Assembly (NCBI GenBank): GCA_942493375.1
Contig: OW818698.1
Span: forward strand, 1,922,001-1,986,000
Direction of reading: 5' to 3'
Length of the DNA stretch: 64,000 nt
Source of the DNA: G942493375 sp942493375
Lineage (GTDB): Bacteria > Armatimonadota > UBA5829
Shown here in pieces: positions 32,762 to 41,321 of the stretch. The number at the start of each line of letters is the position of its first letter. The stretch's first letter is position 1. A model generated the notes under the pieces. It did no database searches, was not told the origin of the DNA, and worked only from the letters and a program-made list of their open reading frames with translations. The position numbers and the translations under genes are program-made.

Positions 32762-34056
32762 AACTTGCGTACATCCACTCTCATGTTATCCATGTTAAGT
32801 GGTCCTTCTGCTCTTATATCACGTCCGGCATATACAGTGATCGAAACAGCTGAATTGAAAGATTTGATCTTGTCTGCTGTGCTCAAAAGCGCCTCAACCT
32901 GCCCCAATGGGCTAGGTTCGCTGCCGGTCCTTGATGGTGAACCCGATACCGGTATAATACCTTCCTGCAATGCAGCCCGGCCTACAACAGACTGCAGGAA
33001 TGCTATCAGGTCCATAAGTATGCGTCCTTCACTCTGTTTCCCATCTATCCGCCCATCAGCAATTTTCTGGTTCTGGCGGAAAACCACATCATTGGGATAG
33101 AGCCTGAGTTCTACTGGTATCCACTCATTCCGGAGCGTGTTGCGGGCGCAGATCACTTGTACCAACACCTGATCATGTGGACCTGCTTTAAGTATTGCAT
33201 CCGCCGCTTGTTTAATATAAAGAGCCTCATTCCGCTCCAGGATAAAAACACCATCCTTACTGATCTTTCGGCGGAAAATCACCATGACTGCACGTGAGTT
33301 TGCTCCTTTAGTTGCGCCCATTTTCAATGCTCGTTCACTTGCGACCTGAAGCAGTGTCCGCAAATCGGATCTTATAGCAACCGATGATTGGTTGGTACGC
33401 ACAATACCACGAATGATTTCGTCACCATTCCTTAAAATCAATACCTTAGAGCGCAGCCCCATACTTACTGATGCAGACTGATCGTATTTGCCTTGTGCAA
33501 CAGCAAGCGCTTTTCTAATACGATCCAGCTGTGCAACCAATTCGTTTAGTTTTGCTTTGGTAACCAGGCTGCTCTTCTTAAGGTTTTCCAGCTCAGTTTT
33601 TTTAACAGCAATATCTGCTTCAAGTTTACGAACCGTAAGCTGGGCTTCATTGCGGGCTTTGAGAAATTTGGCTGCATCTTTCCGTGCAGTATCAGCTTCT
33701 TTGACTTTCTGCGCAGCTTCTACAGCGAGGGTTTTACCTCTATCGGTAAGTTGGGTGTTTTGATTATCGAGGTCTCTGTTTGTTTTCTTCAAATAACTAT
33801 TCTGGGATAGTATAGCATCGCCTTCAATGAGGACTTTCCTAAACTGTTTGTTCGCTGATACCAACGCTCCCAAAGCAATAGCAGCAATCACCATACCTGT
33901 AATCACAGTAAAGAGAATAGCTGTATACCGGGGCCTCATATGGAACAGAGTCAGTCGTCTCTTGCCCATTTTCCTTCCGAGTAAGTCACCAAAGTAAGCA
34001 ACAAACCCCGACAGCAAAATAAGCACAACGACAAACAGAATAGAGTATCTCATCAA
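32758..34056 (-). CDS. DUF3084 membrane protein with coiled coil
   Basis: Two transmembrane helices (about 4-22 and 45-68) flank GDLLGRKMGKRRLTLFHMRPR, the DUF3084 hallmark. A coiled coil (about 75-195) and a C-terminal globular region follow, with LRNGDEIIRGIVRTNQS. 432 residues is normal. DUF3084 proteins are inner-membrane proteins of unknown function, common in cyanobacteria and related diderm groups. It is coupled to the YqgF-like gene downstream, and lies 120 bases after the LptF/G-type permease gene, so a link to envelope biogenesis is plausible but unproven. Confidence 0.85.
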   Translation of the reverse strand: MMRYSILFVVVLILLSGFVAYFGDLLGRKMGKRRLTLFHMRPRYTAILFTVITGMVIAAIALGALVSANKQFRKVLIEGDAILSQNSYLKKTNRDLDNQNTQLTDRGKTLAVEAAQKVKEADTARKDAAKFLKARNEAQLTVRKLEADIAVKKTELENLKKSSLVTKAKLNELVAQLDRIRKALAVAQGKYDQSASVSMGLRSKVLILRNGDEIIRGIVRTNQSSVAIRSDLRTLLQVASERALKMGATKGANSRAVMVIFRRKISKDGVFILERNEALYIKQAADAILKAGPHDQVLVQVICARNTLRNEWIPVELRLYPNDVVFRQNQKIADGRIDGKQSEGRILMDLIAFLQSVVGRAALQEGIIPVSGSPSRTGSEPSPLGQVEALLSTADKIKSFNSAVSITVYAGRDIRAEGPLNMDNMRVDVRKL

Positions 34057-34176
34057 TTACCTCGAACGCATACCTGTATCATATAATAACCCTCACAACC
34101 AATGCAAAAAGCCGGCAAACGGTGACAGTTTTCATCATTCACCATTCATCATTCATAATTTTCTGAAGCCTGAAGC
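34057..34176. repeat. Gap with CATTCAT-type heptamer repeats
   Basis: CATCATTCACCATTCATCAT then TCATAATTTTC is an array of degenerate 7-base units and the complement of the array at 39707-39735. CTGAAGCCTGAAGCCTA (7-base units) follows. The rest holds a TATAATAA stretch that could serve as a promoter for DUF3084. Confidence 0.6.
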
Positions 34177-35301
34177 CTACTTCGCCGACCGCCTCATAAG
34201 GAATATTGCTGCCACAATACCCAGTGCGTTCCCTGCAAATGCCCCTGCAAATGGTGGCAGAGTGCCATTAGTCGCCACGTTGCACCCGTAGTTCCACGCA
34301 ATATAATAAAGCAGAATCAACAACACACTCAGTCCTAGACCGACAGATGATGACCCTCTCTGAGGTTTGATGCCAAGAGGTGCAGCGATCATAGCAAAAA
34401 TCAATGAAGACAGTGGCAGCGCAATCCGGTTCCAGCGATCAACTTCCAGCTTACGGATATCTCTTCTTGGTTTACTGGTGTTATTCTTAAGCAACTTAAG
34501 TATCTTTGTTAGCTTGGCAAAACTAAGCTGATCAGTATATCTGGTCTTTTCTAACTCTGCTAACAGTGCTACTTCCTTTGGTGTTGTCTGTAACTTTACC
34601 TCTTTGGTCTCAGACTCTTTGAAGAAGCCAATAGCTGCACTACCCGAACCCAGATTCTGCGAGAAACCATCGTGCAGTTTCCAGACAAACCTCTTCTTTT
34701 CATCCAACAGTCCTGCCCACTCAGCTCGCTTTGCATAGATTGCAGCGGTAGGTTTATCAGACTCAAATTTGACTATTGTTACACCGGACACAATACCTTT
34801 GTCTACATCCAATGCATTGTCCACATGAAACAATGTACCTGTTTTATTATCAAAAAACGTCAGCGGTTTATTTGCGGAATTTTCACTCTTCAAAGCCACA
34901 CGTTTTAGCGCCTCGACCCGTTCGTAGGAAATCGGCCCCACAAACTCATTGAACAATATTGAACACCCGCTCAACACGATACCCATTCCGATTATTGGAA
35001 TAGATATGCGATAAATGCTGATTCCGCAGGCAAACATAGAAACTATTTCGCTGTCGGCAGAAAGCCTGCCAACTCCGAGCAGTACGGCCAGTAGAGTTGC
35101 CATGGGCAACGTGTACTTGAGAGTATCCGGAAGCACCAGAACAGCTATCTCCAGTGCAGTCAACACCGGCATACCGTTCATTATCCATTCGGTAATCTTG
35201 AGGATATATGTCCCGGCAAAAAACACGGACGTAAATGCTGCAACTCCAAAAATCAGCGGGGCCACAAGCTCACGGAGGACCATCTTATCTAGTAATTTCA
35301 T
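34177..35301 (-). CDS. lptG: LPS export permease, LptF/LptG family
   Basis: The start ATG at 35301 (MKLLDKMVLRELVAP) is preferred over a codon 96 bases upstream: GAGGAC lies 4-5 bases before it and LptB ends 7 bases upstream. Three N-terminal transmembrane helices, a periplasmic beta-jellyroll (about 140-270, FFDNKTGTLFHVDNALD) and three C-terminal helices (LPLSSLIFAMIAAPLG) are the LptF/G layout. It works with LptB2 in the inner membrane to extract LPS. Only one such permease is here; many members of this group of bacteria carry the second one elsewhere. LptF or LptG identity cannot be fixed from sequence reading. Confidence 0.9.
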   Translation of the reverse strand: MKLLDKMVLRELVAPLIFGVAAFTSVFFAGTYILKITEWIMNGMPVLTALEIAVLVLPDTLKYTLPMATLLAVLLGVGRLSADSEIVSMFACGISIYRISIPIIGMGIVLSGCSILFNEFVGPISYERVEALKRVALKSENSANKPLTFFDNKTGTLFHVDNALDVDKGIVSGVTIVKFESDKPTAAIYAKRAEWAGLLDEKKRFVWKLHDGFSQNLGSGSAAIGFFKESETKEVKLQTTPKEVALLAELEKTRYTDQLSFAKLTKILKLLKNNTSKPRRDIRKLEVDRWNRIALPLSSLIFAMIAAPLGIKPQRGSSSVGLGLSVLLILLYYIAWNYGCNVATNGTLPPFAGAFAGNALGIVAAIFLMRRSAK

Positions 35302-35308
35302 AAGGTCC

Positions 35309-36028
35309 TCACATCTCAAACCTGTCGCCAAGGTAGAACTTACGGGCGATGGGGTCATCAGGGAGATCATCGGACTTACCGGCTGTTTTGATCTCACCCT
35401 CGCTCATTATGTAAGCTCTATCCGTAATTGCTAATGTCTCACGGACATTGTGGTCGGTTATAACTATCCCGATGCCTTTGTTCTTGAGGTGCCGGACAAT
35501 ATCCTGGATGTCTCCAATAGCAATAGGGTCAACACCGGTAAATGGTTCATCCAGCAGAATAAAGGATGGATTGGTAGCCAGAGCACGGGCGATCTCTACC
35601 CTACGACGTTCGCCACCGGATAGTATCAGCCCTTTGCTCTTGCGGACATGGTTAAGTCCAAACTCACCGAGTAACTCCTCAAGCTTCTCATATCGTTCTT
35701 TCTTACCAACACCATTGATCTCCTGCACCATCAGGATATTCTCTTCAACCGACAGTTTGCGAAAGACCGAAGCCTCCTGAGCCAGATATCCGATTCCATT
35801 CCTGGCACGGACATACATCGGCATACTTGTAATGTCTTTACCGTCCAGGAGCACTTTACCGGAGTCCGGCTTGACCAGTCCCACCATCATATAGAAACTC
35901 GTCGTCTTGCCTGCTCCATTAGGTCCAAGCAGACCAACAGTCTCTCCGGTGTTGAATGACAGACTGACGTCCCTTACTACTCTGCGGCCTTTATACTGTT
36001 TCTCAAGATTGTGGGCTTCGAGTCTCAT
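35309..36028 (-). CDS. lptB: LPS export ABC transporter ATP-binding protein LptB
   Basis: Walker A GPNGAGKTT (35-43), the signature LSGGERRRVEIARAL (136-150), Walker B FILLDEP (156-162), and switch H193 (TDHNV) are all present. 239 residues and the NGIGYLAQEASVFRKLSVEEN Q-loop region are typical of LptB. It sits between the LptA-like gene (4-base overlap) and the LptF/G permease gene, giving the order lptC-lptA-lptB-permease on the minus strand. Confidence 0.96.
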   Translation of the reverse strand: MRLEAHNLEKQYKGRRVVRDVSLSFNTGETVGLLGPNGAGKTTSFYMMVGLVKPDSGKVLLDGKDITSMPMYVRARNGIGYLAQEASVFRKLSVEENILMVQEINGVGKKERYEKLEELLGEFGLNHVRKSKGLILSGGERRRVEIARALATNPSFILLDEPFTGVDPIAIGDIQDIVRHLKNKGIGIVITDHNVRETLAITDRAYIMSEGEIKTAGKSDDLPDDPIARKFYLGDRFEM

Positions 36029-36615
36029 TTGCCTTCCTGACTCTGCTGTTTGGGGGTTATCTCAACTTTACTCATACCGGATGTGCTCTCGATCCGGAAC
36101 CTGAATGCAGATTCACCATCTTTTCCTGGATGCAGGTTTATTGTAGCCTTTTCACCAGTAGCTACAGCGGGAGCATCAAAGAGCGTCGGATTCTCGTTGG
36201 TAATCTTCACATTGCCGGTCAGAATTACCAACCCATCTTCACTGTTATACACAGCCTTGTCCGCAGAAGCAGTCGACTTTGCAGGAACCCCTGGTACTTC
36301 GGTCGATGTGAACACCATCTTGACGGGTCCCTGCATAACTGCTGTCTTGACTACTGAAAGTGTAGAACCTGCCTTCACACCTGGAGTAACGCCAAGCGTG
36401 ACTGTAATGCTCTTCGCATCCGCCACAAGCTCTCCCTTTTGGACAGGATCCTTAGCCTCCAAATGCACGCCGCCGGAAGCAGTAATCTTCGATGCAGCAT
36501 ATTCAATAACCGGTGCTGCTATCTTAACGTTTCCGTCCTTTGATTTATAATCCGCAGCCATAACCGCAGTCCCAACCAAAACCAACACCGCAACAACAAA
36601 ACAATATATTCTCAT
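36025..36615 (-). CDS. lptA: LptA/OstA-like periplasmic LPS-transport protein
   Basis: The ATG at 36615 (MRIYCFVVAVLVLVGTAVMA) starts a clean signal peptide; a TTG 15 bases upstream is less likely. The mature part has repeated beta-strand pairs as in OstA-like domains (KITASGGVHLEAKDP, GLVILTGNVKITN). About 196 residues. LptA forms the periplasmic bridge from LptC to the outer membrane. Its last 4 bases overlap the lptB start. Sequence similarity to classical LptA is only in pattern, so position supports the call. Confidence 0.82.
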   Translation of the reverse strand: MRIYCFVVAVLVLVGTAVMAADYKSKDGNVKIAAPVIEYAASKITASGGVHLEAKDPVQKGELVADAKSITVTLGVTPGVKAGSTLSVVKTAVMQGPVKMVFTSTEVPGVPAKSTASADKAVYNSEDGLVILTGNVKITNENPTLFDAPAVATGEKATINLHPGKDGESAFRFRIESTSGMSKVEITPKQQSQEGK

Positions 36616-36703
36616 CAATATCCCAACCAATCTATTTAAAGTCTATCTTCTAATCAACCAATCGATAACAATCCCGCTAATTCCCCTGCGGACAGAGTAC
36701 AAT

Positions 36704-36747
36704 CCAATTCCCCCTTGGAGAAGGGGGCCAGGGGGATTGATTCCCTT
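36704..36747. repeat. CCCCCTT palindromic repeat, copy 1
   Basis: CCCCCTTGGAGAAGGGGG (hairpin arms 36710-36716 and 36721-36727) is followed by CCAGGGGGATTGATTCCCTT. The same sequence occurs inverted at 39739-39785. CACTTTCCACTTTCCACTAT, another 7-base-unit array, follows at 36748. Confidence 0.8.
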
Positions 36748-36785
36748 CACTTTCCACTTTCCACTATCAACTCTCAACTAGCAAA

Positions 36786-37415
36786 CTACCGACTGCCTCT
36801 AACCGCAATCTTACTAAGCATAGTATCAGTCTCAATCTCAGCAGCCGTTATATCGCCGGTAGTAGAATTGACCTTCACCCCACCGCTTCCAACGATTTTT
36901 TTGTCTTTGGCATACCATGTGACTTTATCAGCTACTAAAGATGTCTTCCTGGTCATCGATTTCATCTTTACTCCGCCGCTTGCAATAACCAGGCGCTTAT
37001 CACCGTCAACAACTGCCTTAGGAGCCTGCATTGTAGCTGTGAGCTTACCATTCTCATATAGCTCAGCGGTAAAATCGACAAACACCCCTTGTTTGGTGAT
37101 TTCATCACCCTTAAACTCACGGGACTTGGCTTTCATACGGGTCTGGCCATTATCTATCCAGTTGAGTGATACATACTTCTGAACAAACCCGATTTTCGGC
37201 ATCGGTTCTTCCGCTGGCACTGGATCTTTTGCCGGATTCGACTTTTTAACCTCTTCAGGCTTCCCGGGTTTAGCTTGTTCCTTAACAACAACTGGAGCCG
37301 TGGTTTTAGCTGGCATAGGTTTCTCAACCGGACGATTCCGGGAACAACCCGATGCCAACAACACGGACATCGACAAAACAATTATAAAAATATCTCGATA
37401 ATATCTGAACATCAA
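36786..37415 (-). CDS. lptC: LptC-like lipoprotein
   Basis: The N-terminus MMFRYYRDIF then IIVLSMSVLLASGC has a lipobox-type end with C24, so a lipoprotein is predicted instead of the usual membrane helix. A Pro/Lys-rich linker (about 27-73) leads to an OstA/LptC beta domain (KAKSREFKGDEITKQGVFVDF, GGVKMKSMTRKTSLVADKV, YAKDKKIVGSGGVKVN). LptC passes LPS from LptB2FG to LptA. It is the first gene of the lpt run, 170 bases before the lptA-like gene, with a repeat in between. Confidence 0.85.
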   Translation of the reverse strand: MMFRYYRDIFIIVLSMSVLLASGCSRNRPVEKPMPAKTTAPVVVKEQAKPGKPEEVKKSNPAKDPVPAEEPMPKIGFVQKYVSLNWIDNGQTRMKAKSREFKGDEITKQGVFVDFTAELYENGKLTATMQAPKAVVDGDKRLVIASGGVKMKSMTRKTSLVADKVTWYAKDKKIVGSGGVKVNSTTGDITAAEIETDTMLSKIAVRGSR

Positions 37416-37581
37416 ATACCGCTCACAACAATGCTACTTCTATTATAGTATACGACGCAACAAACGACTTGTCCTTCCACATGACAGGCAACAACAAGCT
37501 CAACATACCATACTAATGCCATGCCTACATCTTAATGGGACGTTGCCGGTGCCTTGCCCTTACTTATCTTTATCACTATTC

Positions 37582-37590
37582 TGGTATAAT
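37582..37590 (+). promoter_or_regulatory. Extended -10 promoter before the 37622 gene
   Basis: TGGTATAAT is an extended -10 box 31 bases before the ATG; no good -35 is needed or seen. The divergent gap (37416-37621) also has TATACTATAAT on the minus strand near 37445-37455, a candidate promoter for the lpt run. Confidence 0.6.
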
Positions 37591-37621
37591 GTCATAGGAC
37601 TATTTGTAGTGGAGAAGCTCA

Positions 37622-39706
37622 ATGGCGTGGTTTAATGAATGTTATTCAAGAATACTTGTAGACAACCATATTTCAGAGTTTGATCCGTCGTTTATGGCCA
37701 GTTTCAATCCTGCTGGTTATGCGGGACAGATGAAAAAGGCAGGCGTGGATGCATCTATGATCTATGCCTCCGACCATAATGGCAACTGCTACTTCCCGAC
37801 CGTTGTAGGACATATGCATACCGGCCTCAAAGGAAGAGACATATTCGGAGAGACCGTCGAGTGCGTATTAAATGAAGGTATCGTTCCGCTGGCGTACCAT
37901 TCTGTAGTATTTTTCAACCAGTCTGCCTGGGAACATCCTTCTTGGAGGACTGAACTCCCTGGTGGATCCCAGCACGGTGGAAGATACTGGTTCTGCTGCC
38001 CAAACAGCGAGGAATACCGCGAGTTCTGCCGTGTCCAATGTGCAGCGGTGCTTCATTATCCTGTGCAGGGCATCTTCATCGATATGGTCTTCTGGCCTGG
38101 TATCTGTTCCTGCCACAACTGCAGGGAGAAATACCTCCGCGAGACCGGCAGAGAGATCCCTACTGTAATTCAGTGGGACACCAACGAATGGGTAGAGTTC
38201 CAGAGAGCCAGAGAGCGGTGGATGGGCGAGTTCGCTGTATTCCTGACCGCTGCCTGCAATGCAGCCAACCCGGACGTAACAGTCACCCAGCAGTTCTCCC
38301 CAGTGCTGCACGGATGGGCCTTGGGGCAGAGTCCGATGATTCCGGATGCCTGCACATATTCCAGTGGAGACTTCTACGGAGGTCGCTTCCATCAGTCACT
38401 GGCGCTCAAGGCTATGGACGTATTTTCTGTTGAGAAACCCTGCGAGTTCTTCACATCCCGCTGCGTGACGCTCTACGACCACACTTCAATGAAGTCCAAA
38501 GAGCAGATGGCATGCAGTGCAGCTGCTACTTTGGCTAACGGCGGAGCATTTGTACTCATAGACGCCATCAACCCAGATGGAACCCTGTGCGATGAAGTCT
38601 ACGAACGAATGGGTTCTATAACAGATGATCTGAAGCCTTTCCTGGATACGGTCAAAAAGTATAAACCGACCCTAACAGCGGATCTTGGTGTGTATTTCTC
38701 AATGCCATCGCACATGGACAGACGGGACAGCGGTAAGGACTATACAAAGACGGGTTCCGGACAGAGCAATATGACTCCGTCCAGCGATCTACCTCCAATC
38801 AAAGAGCTGCTGACATCGTCTACAATGCTTACCCGGTCTCATATTCCGTATAGATTGATCCGATCAGACAGACCTGACTTCACAGGTATCAATACGCTGA
38901 TGATCAATGACTGTGCTTACATGACAACTGCAGAAGTCGAAGCTATTAGAGATTATGTAAAAACCGGAGGCAAGCTGATCGCAACCGGCTGCACATCTCT
39001 CTTCGATCTAAAAGGTAACAGCACAGGTGAGTTCGCCCTGGCAGATGTGTTCGGAGTCTCGTTCTCCGGTTCATTCTCTGGCAAAATCAGTTACCTTGGT
39101 TATAAGGGTGAACTGGACACTGCTCCGGCCATTCCAGGAAAAGGCAGGCAGCAGTATGTCGTATCGGACATCACAGCGCCTTTAGTGAAAGCAACCACAG
39201 CCCAGCGGCTTGCAGACCTTCACGGAACATGGGCTGAAGCTGACAACCCTAAAGACTATGCCTCCATACACAGCAATCCACCCGGACCTGCGCTTGAATA
39301 TGATGGAATGACGATCAACAAATATGGCGAGGGAGTCTGCATTTACATATCCACAAACATACTCGCTCAGCAGGACTGCGCACACAGGACATTCGGAACA
39401 TCGCTGATTGCAGAATATGGCAAAGCCGAAACAGTGCTTTCAACCAATGCTCCGGACTGTGTAGAAATAACTCTGCTGCAGTGCAATGACAGCAGCTATA
39501 TTCTAGCTTTGGTAAACTGCCAGGAACAACTGCCAAATGTCCCGGCCCGTGATGTAAACATATCAATAAAACTGCCGGGTGGACGAAAAGCAGCCAAGTG
39601 CACGCTAATATCAACCGGGCAGGAGATACCATTTAAAGCAGAGAATGATTCAATTTCTATCTTGGTGGATAAGATAGAAACCATTGAGATGGTTCATATA
39701 AGCTGA
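37622..39706 (+). CDS. GH29-like putative alpha-L-fucosidase with C-terminal beta-galactosidase-trimerisation-like domain
   Basis: The N-terminal barrel (about 1-340) starts LVDNHISEFDPSFMASF with NPAGYAGQMKKAGVDASMIY, a form seen in proteins annotated as alpha-L-fucosidase or hypothetical glycosyl hydrolase. YPVQGIFIDMVFWPGICSCHNCREKYL carries an aspartate strand and two Cys pairs. About 400-560 is a Rossmann-like domain (INTLMINDCAYMTTAEVEAI, GGKLIATGCTSL) as in GH42 trimerisation domains. No signal peptide. ATG with GGAG at 7 bases. It stands alone behind its own promoter. Substrate is a guess. Confidence 0.7.
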   Translation: MAWFNECYSRILVDNHISEFDPSFMASFNPAGYAGQMKKAGVDASMIYASDHNGNCYFPTVVGHMHTGLKGRDIFGETVECVLNEGIVPLAYHSVVFFNQSAWEHPSWRTELPGGSQHGGRYWFCCPNSEEYREFCRVQCAAVLHYPVQGIFIDMVFWPGICSCHNCREKYLRETGREIPTVIQWDTNEWVEFQRARERWMGEFAVFLTAACNAANPDVTVTQQFSPVLHGWALGQSPMIPDACTYSSGDFYGGRFHQSLALKAMDVFSVEKPCEFFTSRCVTLYDHTSMKSKEQMACSAAATLANGGAFVLIDAINPDGTLCDEVYERMGSITDDLKPFLDTVKKYKPTLTADLGVYFSMPSHMDRRDSGKDYTKTGSGQSNMTPSSDLPPIKELLTSSTMLTRSHIPYRLIRSDRPDFTGINTLMINDCAYMTTAEVEAIRDYVKTGGKLIATGCTSLFDLKGNSTGEFALADVFGVSFSGSFSGKISYLGYKGELDTAPAIPGKGRQQYVVSDITAPLVKATTAQRLADLHGTWAEADNPKDYASIHSNPPGPALEYDGMTINKYGEGVCIYISTNILAQQDCAHRTFGTSLIAEYGKAETVLSTNAPDCVEITLLQCNDSSYILALVNCQEQLPNVPARDVNISIKLPGGRKAAKCTLISTGQEIPFKAENDSISILVDKIETIEMVHIS

Positions 39707-39785
39707 ATTATGAATTATGAGTTATGAATGATGATTTCGGAAGGGAATCAATCCCCCTAACCCTTCTCCAAAGGGGGAATCACTT
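39707..39785. repeat. TTATGAA heptamer array and inverted CCCCCTT repeat, copy 2
   Basis: AATTATGAATTATGAGTTATGAATGATGA-type 7-base units (39711-39735) are followed by AAGGGAATCAATCCCCCTAA and CCCTTCTCCAAAGGGGGAAT (39741-39780), the reverse complement of the element at 36704-36747. The rest of the gap to 39900 shows nothing recognisable. Confidence 0.75.
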
Positions 39786-39899
39786 GGTGGATAACTGACT
39801 TAATGGAACTAATACGTTTGATTAAGCAGTCTTAAATATTTCTTGGAGATGACTGTAAGTCATACTCCACAACTTACATAGTATAAATGCGAAGCATTT

Positions 39900-40274
39900 A
39901 TGCATATAAAGAGAGGCATACCCATAGATACACAAGAGAAACTCGACCTGGTATTAAAGTTACTAGATGAGAAAAAGGCTCTGGATGTTGATACAATCAA
40001 CCTGGAGAATAAGACCCTTATGTGCGACTATTTCGTCCTTTGCAGCGGGACCAGTAACACACACATAAGATCGGTTGTTGACGGACTGTTGAAAGATGGC
40101 AGGAACCTTGGCTTGAAAAAAGACCACATAGAAGGATATCAATCAGCTAAATGGGTTCTGGTAGACTACGGAGATATTGTGGTCCACGTCTTCGATCCTG
40201 CCGAAAGGGAATTCTATGACCTGGAATCCCTCTGGAAAAACACAGCAATGAGACGCGAAGCCGAAGTATCCTAA
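39900..40274 (+). CDS. rsfS: Ribosomal silencing factor RsfS
   Basis: 124 residues with the family core ALDVDTINLENKTLMCDYFV, CSGTSNTHIRSVVDGL, EGYQSAKWVLVDYGDIVVHVF and FYDLESLW. RsfS binds ribosomal protein uL14 and blocks subunit joining under starvation. Start at ATG 39900 gives a slightly long N-terminus with a weak ribosome site; no better start is seen. It is not next to nadD or proA as in many genomes. Confidence 0.95.
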   Translation: MHIKRGIPIDTQEKLDLVLKLLDEKKALDVDTINLENKTLMCDYFVLCSGTSNTHIRSVVDGLLKDGRNLGLKKDHIEGYQSAKWVLVDYGDIVVHVFDPAEREFYDLESLWKNTAMRREAEVS

Positions 40275-40315
40275 CTACAGTGCCAGTCTTCGTTACTGTG
40301 TCATCCTTAGTACAA

Positions 40316-40399
40316 TGTCATCCTGAAGAATGAAGGATCTGCTTTTCGCAATTAAGTAGCTTTATAAAAAGCAGATTCTTCACTGCGTTCAGAATGACA
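40316..40399. repeat. Intergenic palindromic element, diverged copy 3
   Basis: The left arm TGTCATCCTGAAGAATGAAG with GATCTGCTTTT and the right arm AAAAAGCAGATTCTTCACTG with CGTTCAGAATGACA face each other across about 20 bases. It has several substitutions relative to copies 1 and 4. Confidence 0.8.
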
Positions 40400-40452
40400 T
40401 CCTATAAACATAATAGCATGTCGTTTTTTGACAGGCGATGATCGGAGTCGGC

Positions 40453-41121
40453 ATGGCGGATATCAATAAAGAAGAGTTGAAAAAACAGATGGAATTCGAT
40501 CGCAATATGAACCTTGCGAATGGATTCCGGAGTAAAGGTGACTACAAACAGGCTGAAGAGATGCTTATCAGCGCTTTGAGCCTGTTCCCCGAGAATCTGG
40601 ACGCTCGTGAATTTGCTGCAGACATCCTTATGGCCAGGGGAGTACTGGAAAAGGCTGCTGATCACTACAAAAGTCTGTTCACACCTGAAGATCCGCGACC
40701 CTCGGCTGAAGAAAAATATGCCCGTGCAATTGTTCAAATCGCCGAAGCAAAACGTCAGCGAACGCTACTTGACCAGATGCTTGAGAATCCTGCCAAGTTC
40801 CGAAAGCAGACTGCCAACCCATATCTTGCCGCACTTTTAAGCATAGCTCCTGGATTCGGCCATATATATGCCGGAAAGTTCAAGAAGGGTGTAACTCTGT
40901 TCTGTGTTGCACTGTTCTGCTGGCTGATGATCTATTTGTTGACCCCCACTGTAGACCAATCACTCGGTCTGCAAACCAGGGCGTCTAACTTCATCAGTGG
41001 ATTATTTGCATTCCCGACTATCCTTTTTGTGCTCACATCGGGTGTTGTTGGAGTTTACTCAGTATTTGATGCAGCATTCACGACCGATAAAGAGCGTCGC
41101 AAACAAATAGGAGCGCCTTAA
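40453..41121 (+). CDS. TPR-like protein with C-terminal TM2-type membrane domain
   Basis: The ATG at 40453 follows CGGAG by 5 bases; an ATG 15 bases upstream has no ribosome site. Residues about 15-80 form TPR-like helices (RSKGDYKQAEEMLISALSLFPENLDAREFAADI). After a linker, NPYLAALLSIAPGFGHIYAGKFKKG is the TM2/G-x-G-x-x-Y-x-G motif, followed by two to three transmembrane helices. The protein should sit in the inner membrane with the TPR part in the cytoplasm. Function unknown. A bidirectional terminator follows at 41262. Confidence 0.75.
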   Translation: MADINKEELKKQMEFDRNMNLANGFRSKGDYKQAEEMLISALSLFPENLDAREFAADILMARGVLEKAADHYKSLFTPEDPRPSAEEKYARAIVQIAEAKRQRTLLDQMLENPAKFRKQTANPYLAALLSIAPGFGHIYAGKFKKGVTLFCVALFCWLMIYLLTPTVDQSLGLQTRASNFISGLFAFPTILFVLTSGVVGVYSVFDAAFTTDKERRKQIGAP

Positions 41122-41170
41122 TTTACGTTGCTATTCTCATTCCTTCGAAAATAGCATATTTTCGTCCCTT

Positions 41171-41227
41171 CGTAGCGAGTCCGGCAGGTTTTCGCTGCAG
41201 GCGAAAATCGAGAGGACTCATGCTACG
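41171..41227. other. Long imperfect palindrome downstream of the TM2 gene
   Basis: CGTAGCGAGTCCGGCAGG and TTTTCGC (41171-41194) face GCGAAAATCGAGAGGACTCA and TGCTACG (41201-41227) around TGCAG. CGAAAATAGCATATTTTCG (41147-41165) is a second small palindrome beside it. No copy elsewhere in the window. It may be a remnant of a mobile element, a structured RNA or a terminator. Confidence 0.6.
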
Positions 41228-41261
41228 ATTCCCAACGAAGCAATGAAATCTGCACATAAAT

Positions 41262-41298
41262 AAAGTCGCAAAGGGACAATTTCCCTCATTGCGACTTT
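41262..41298. terminator. Bidirectional terminator between convergent genes
   Basis: AAAGTCGCAAAGGGA (41262-41276) pairs with TCCCTCATTGCGACTTT (41282-41298) with one small bulge; T-rich DNA follows on both strands. It serves the plus-strand TM2 gene and the minus-strand gene at 41322-41690. Confidence 0.85.
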
Positions 41299-41321
41299 TC
41301 GTTTTTATGCAGGACATACCT

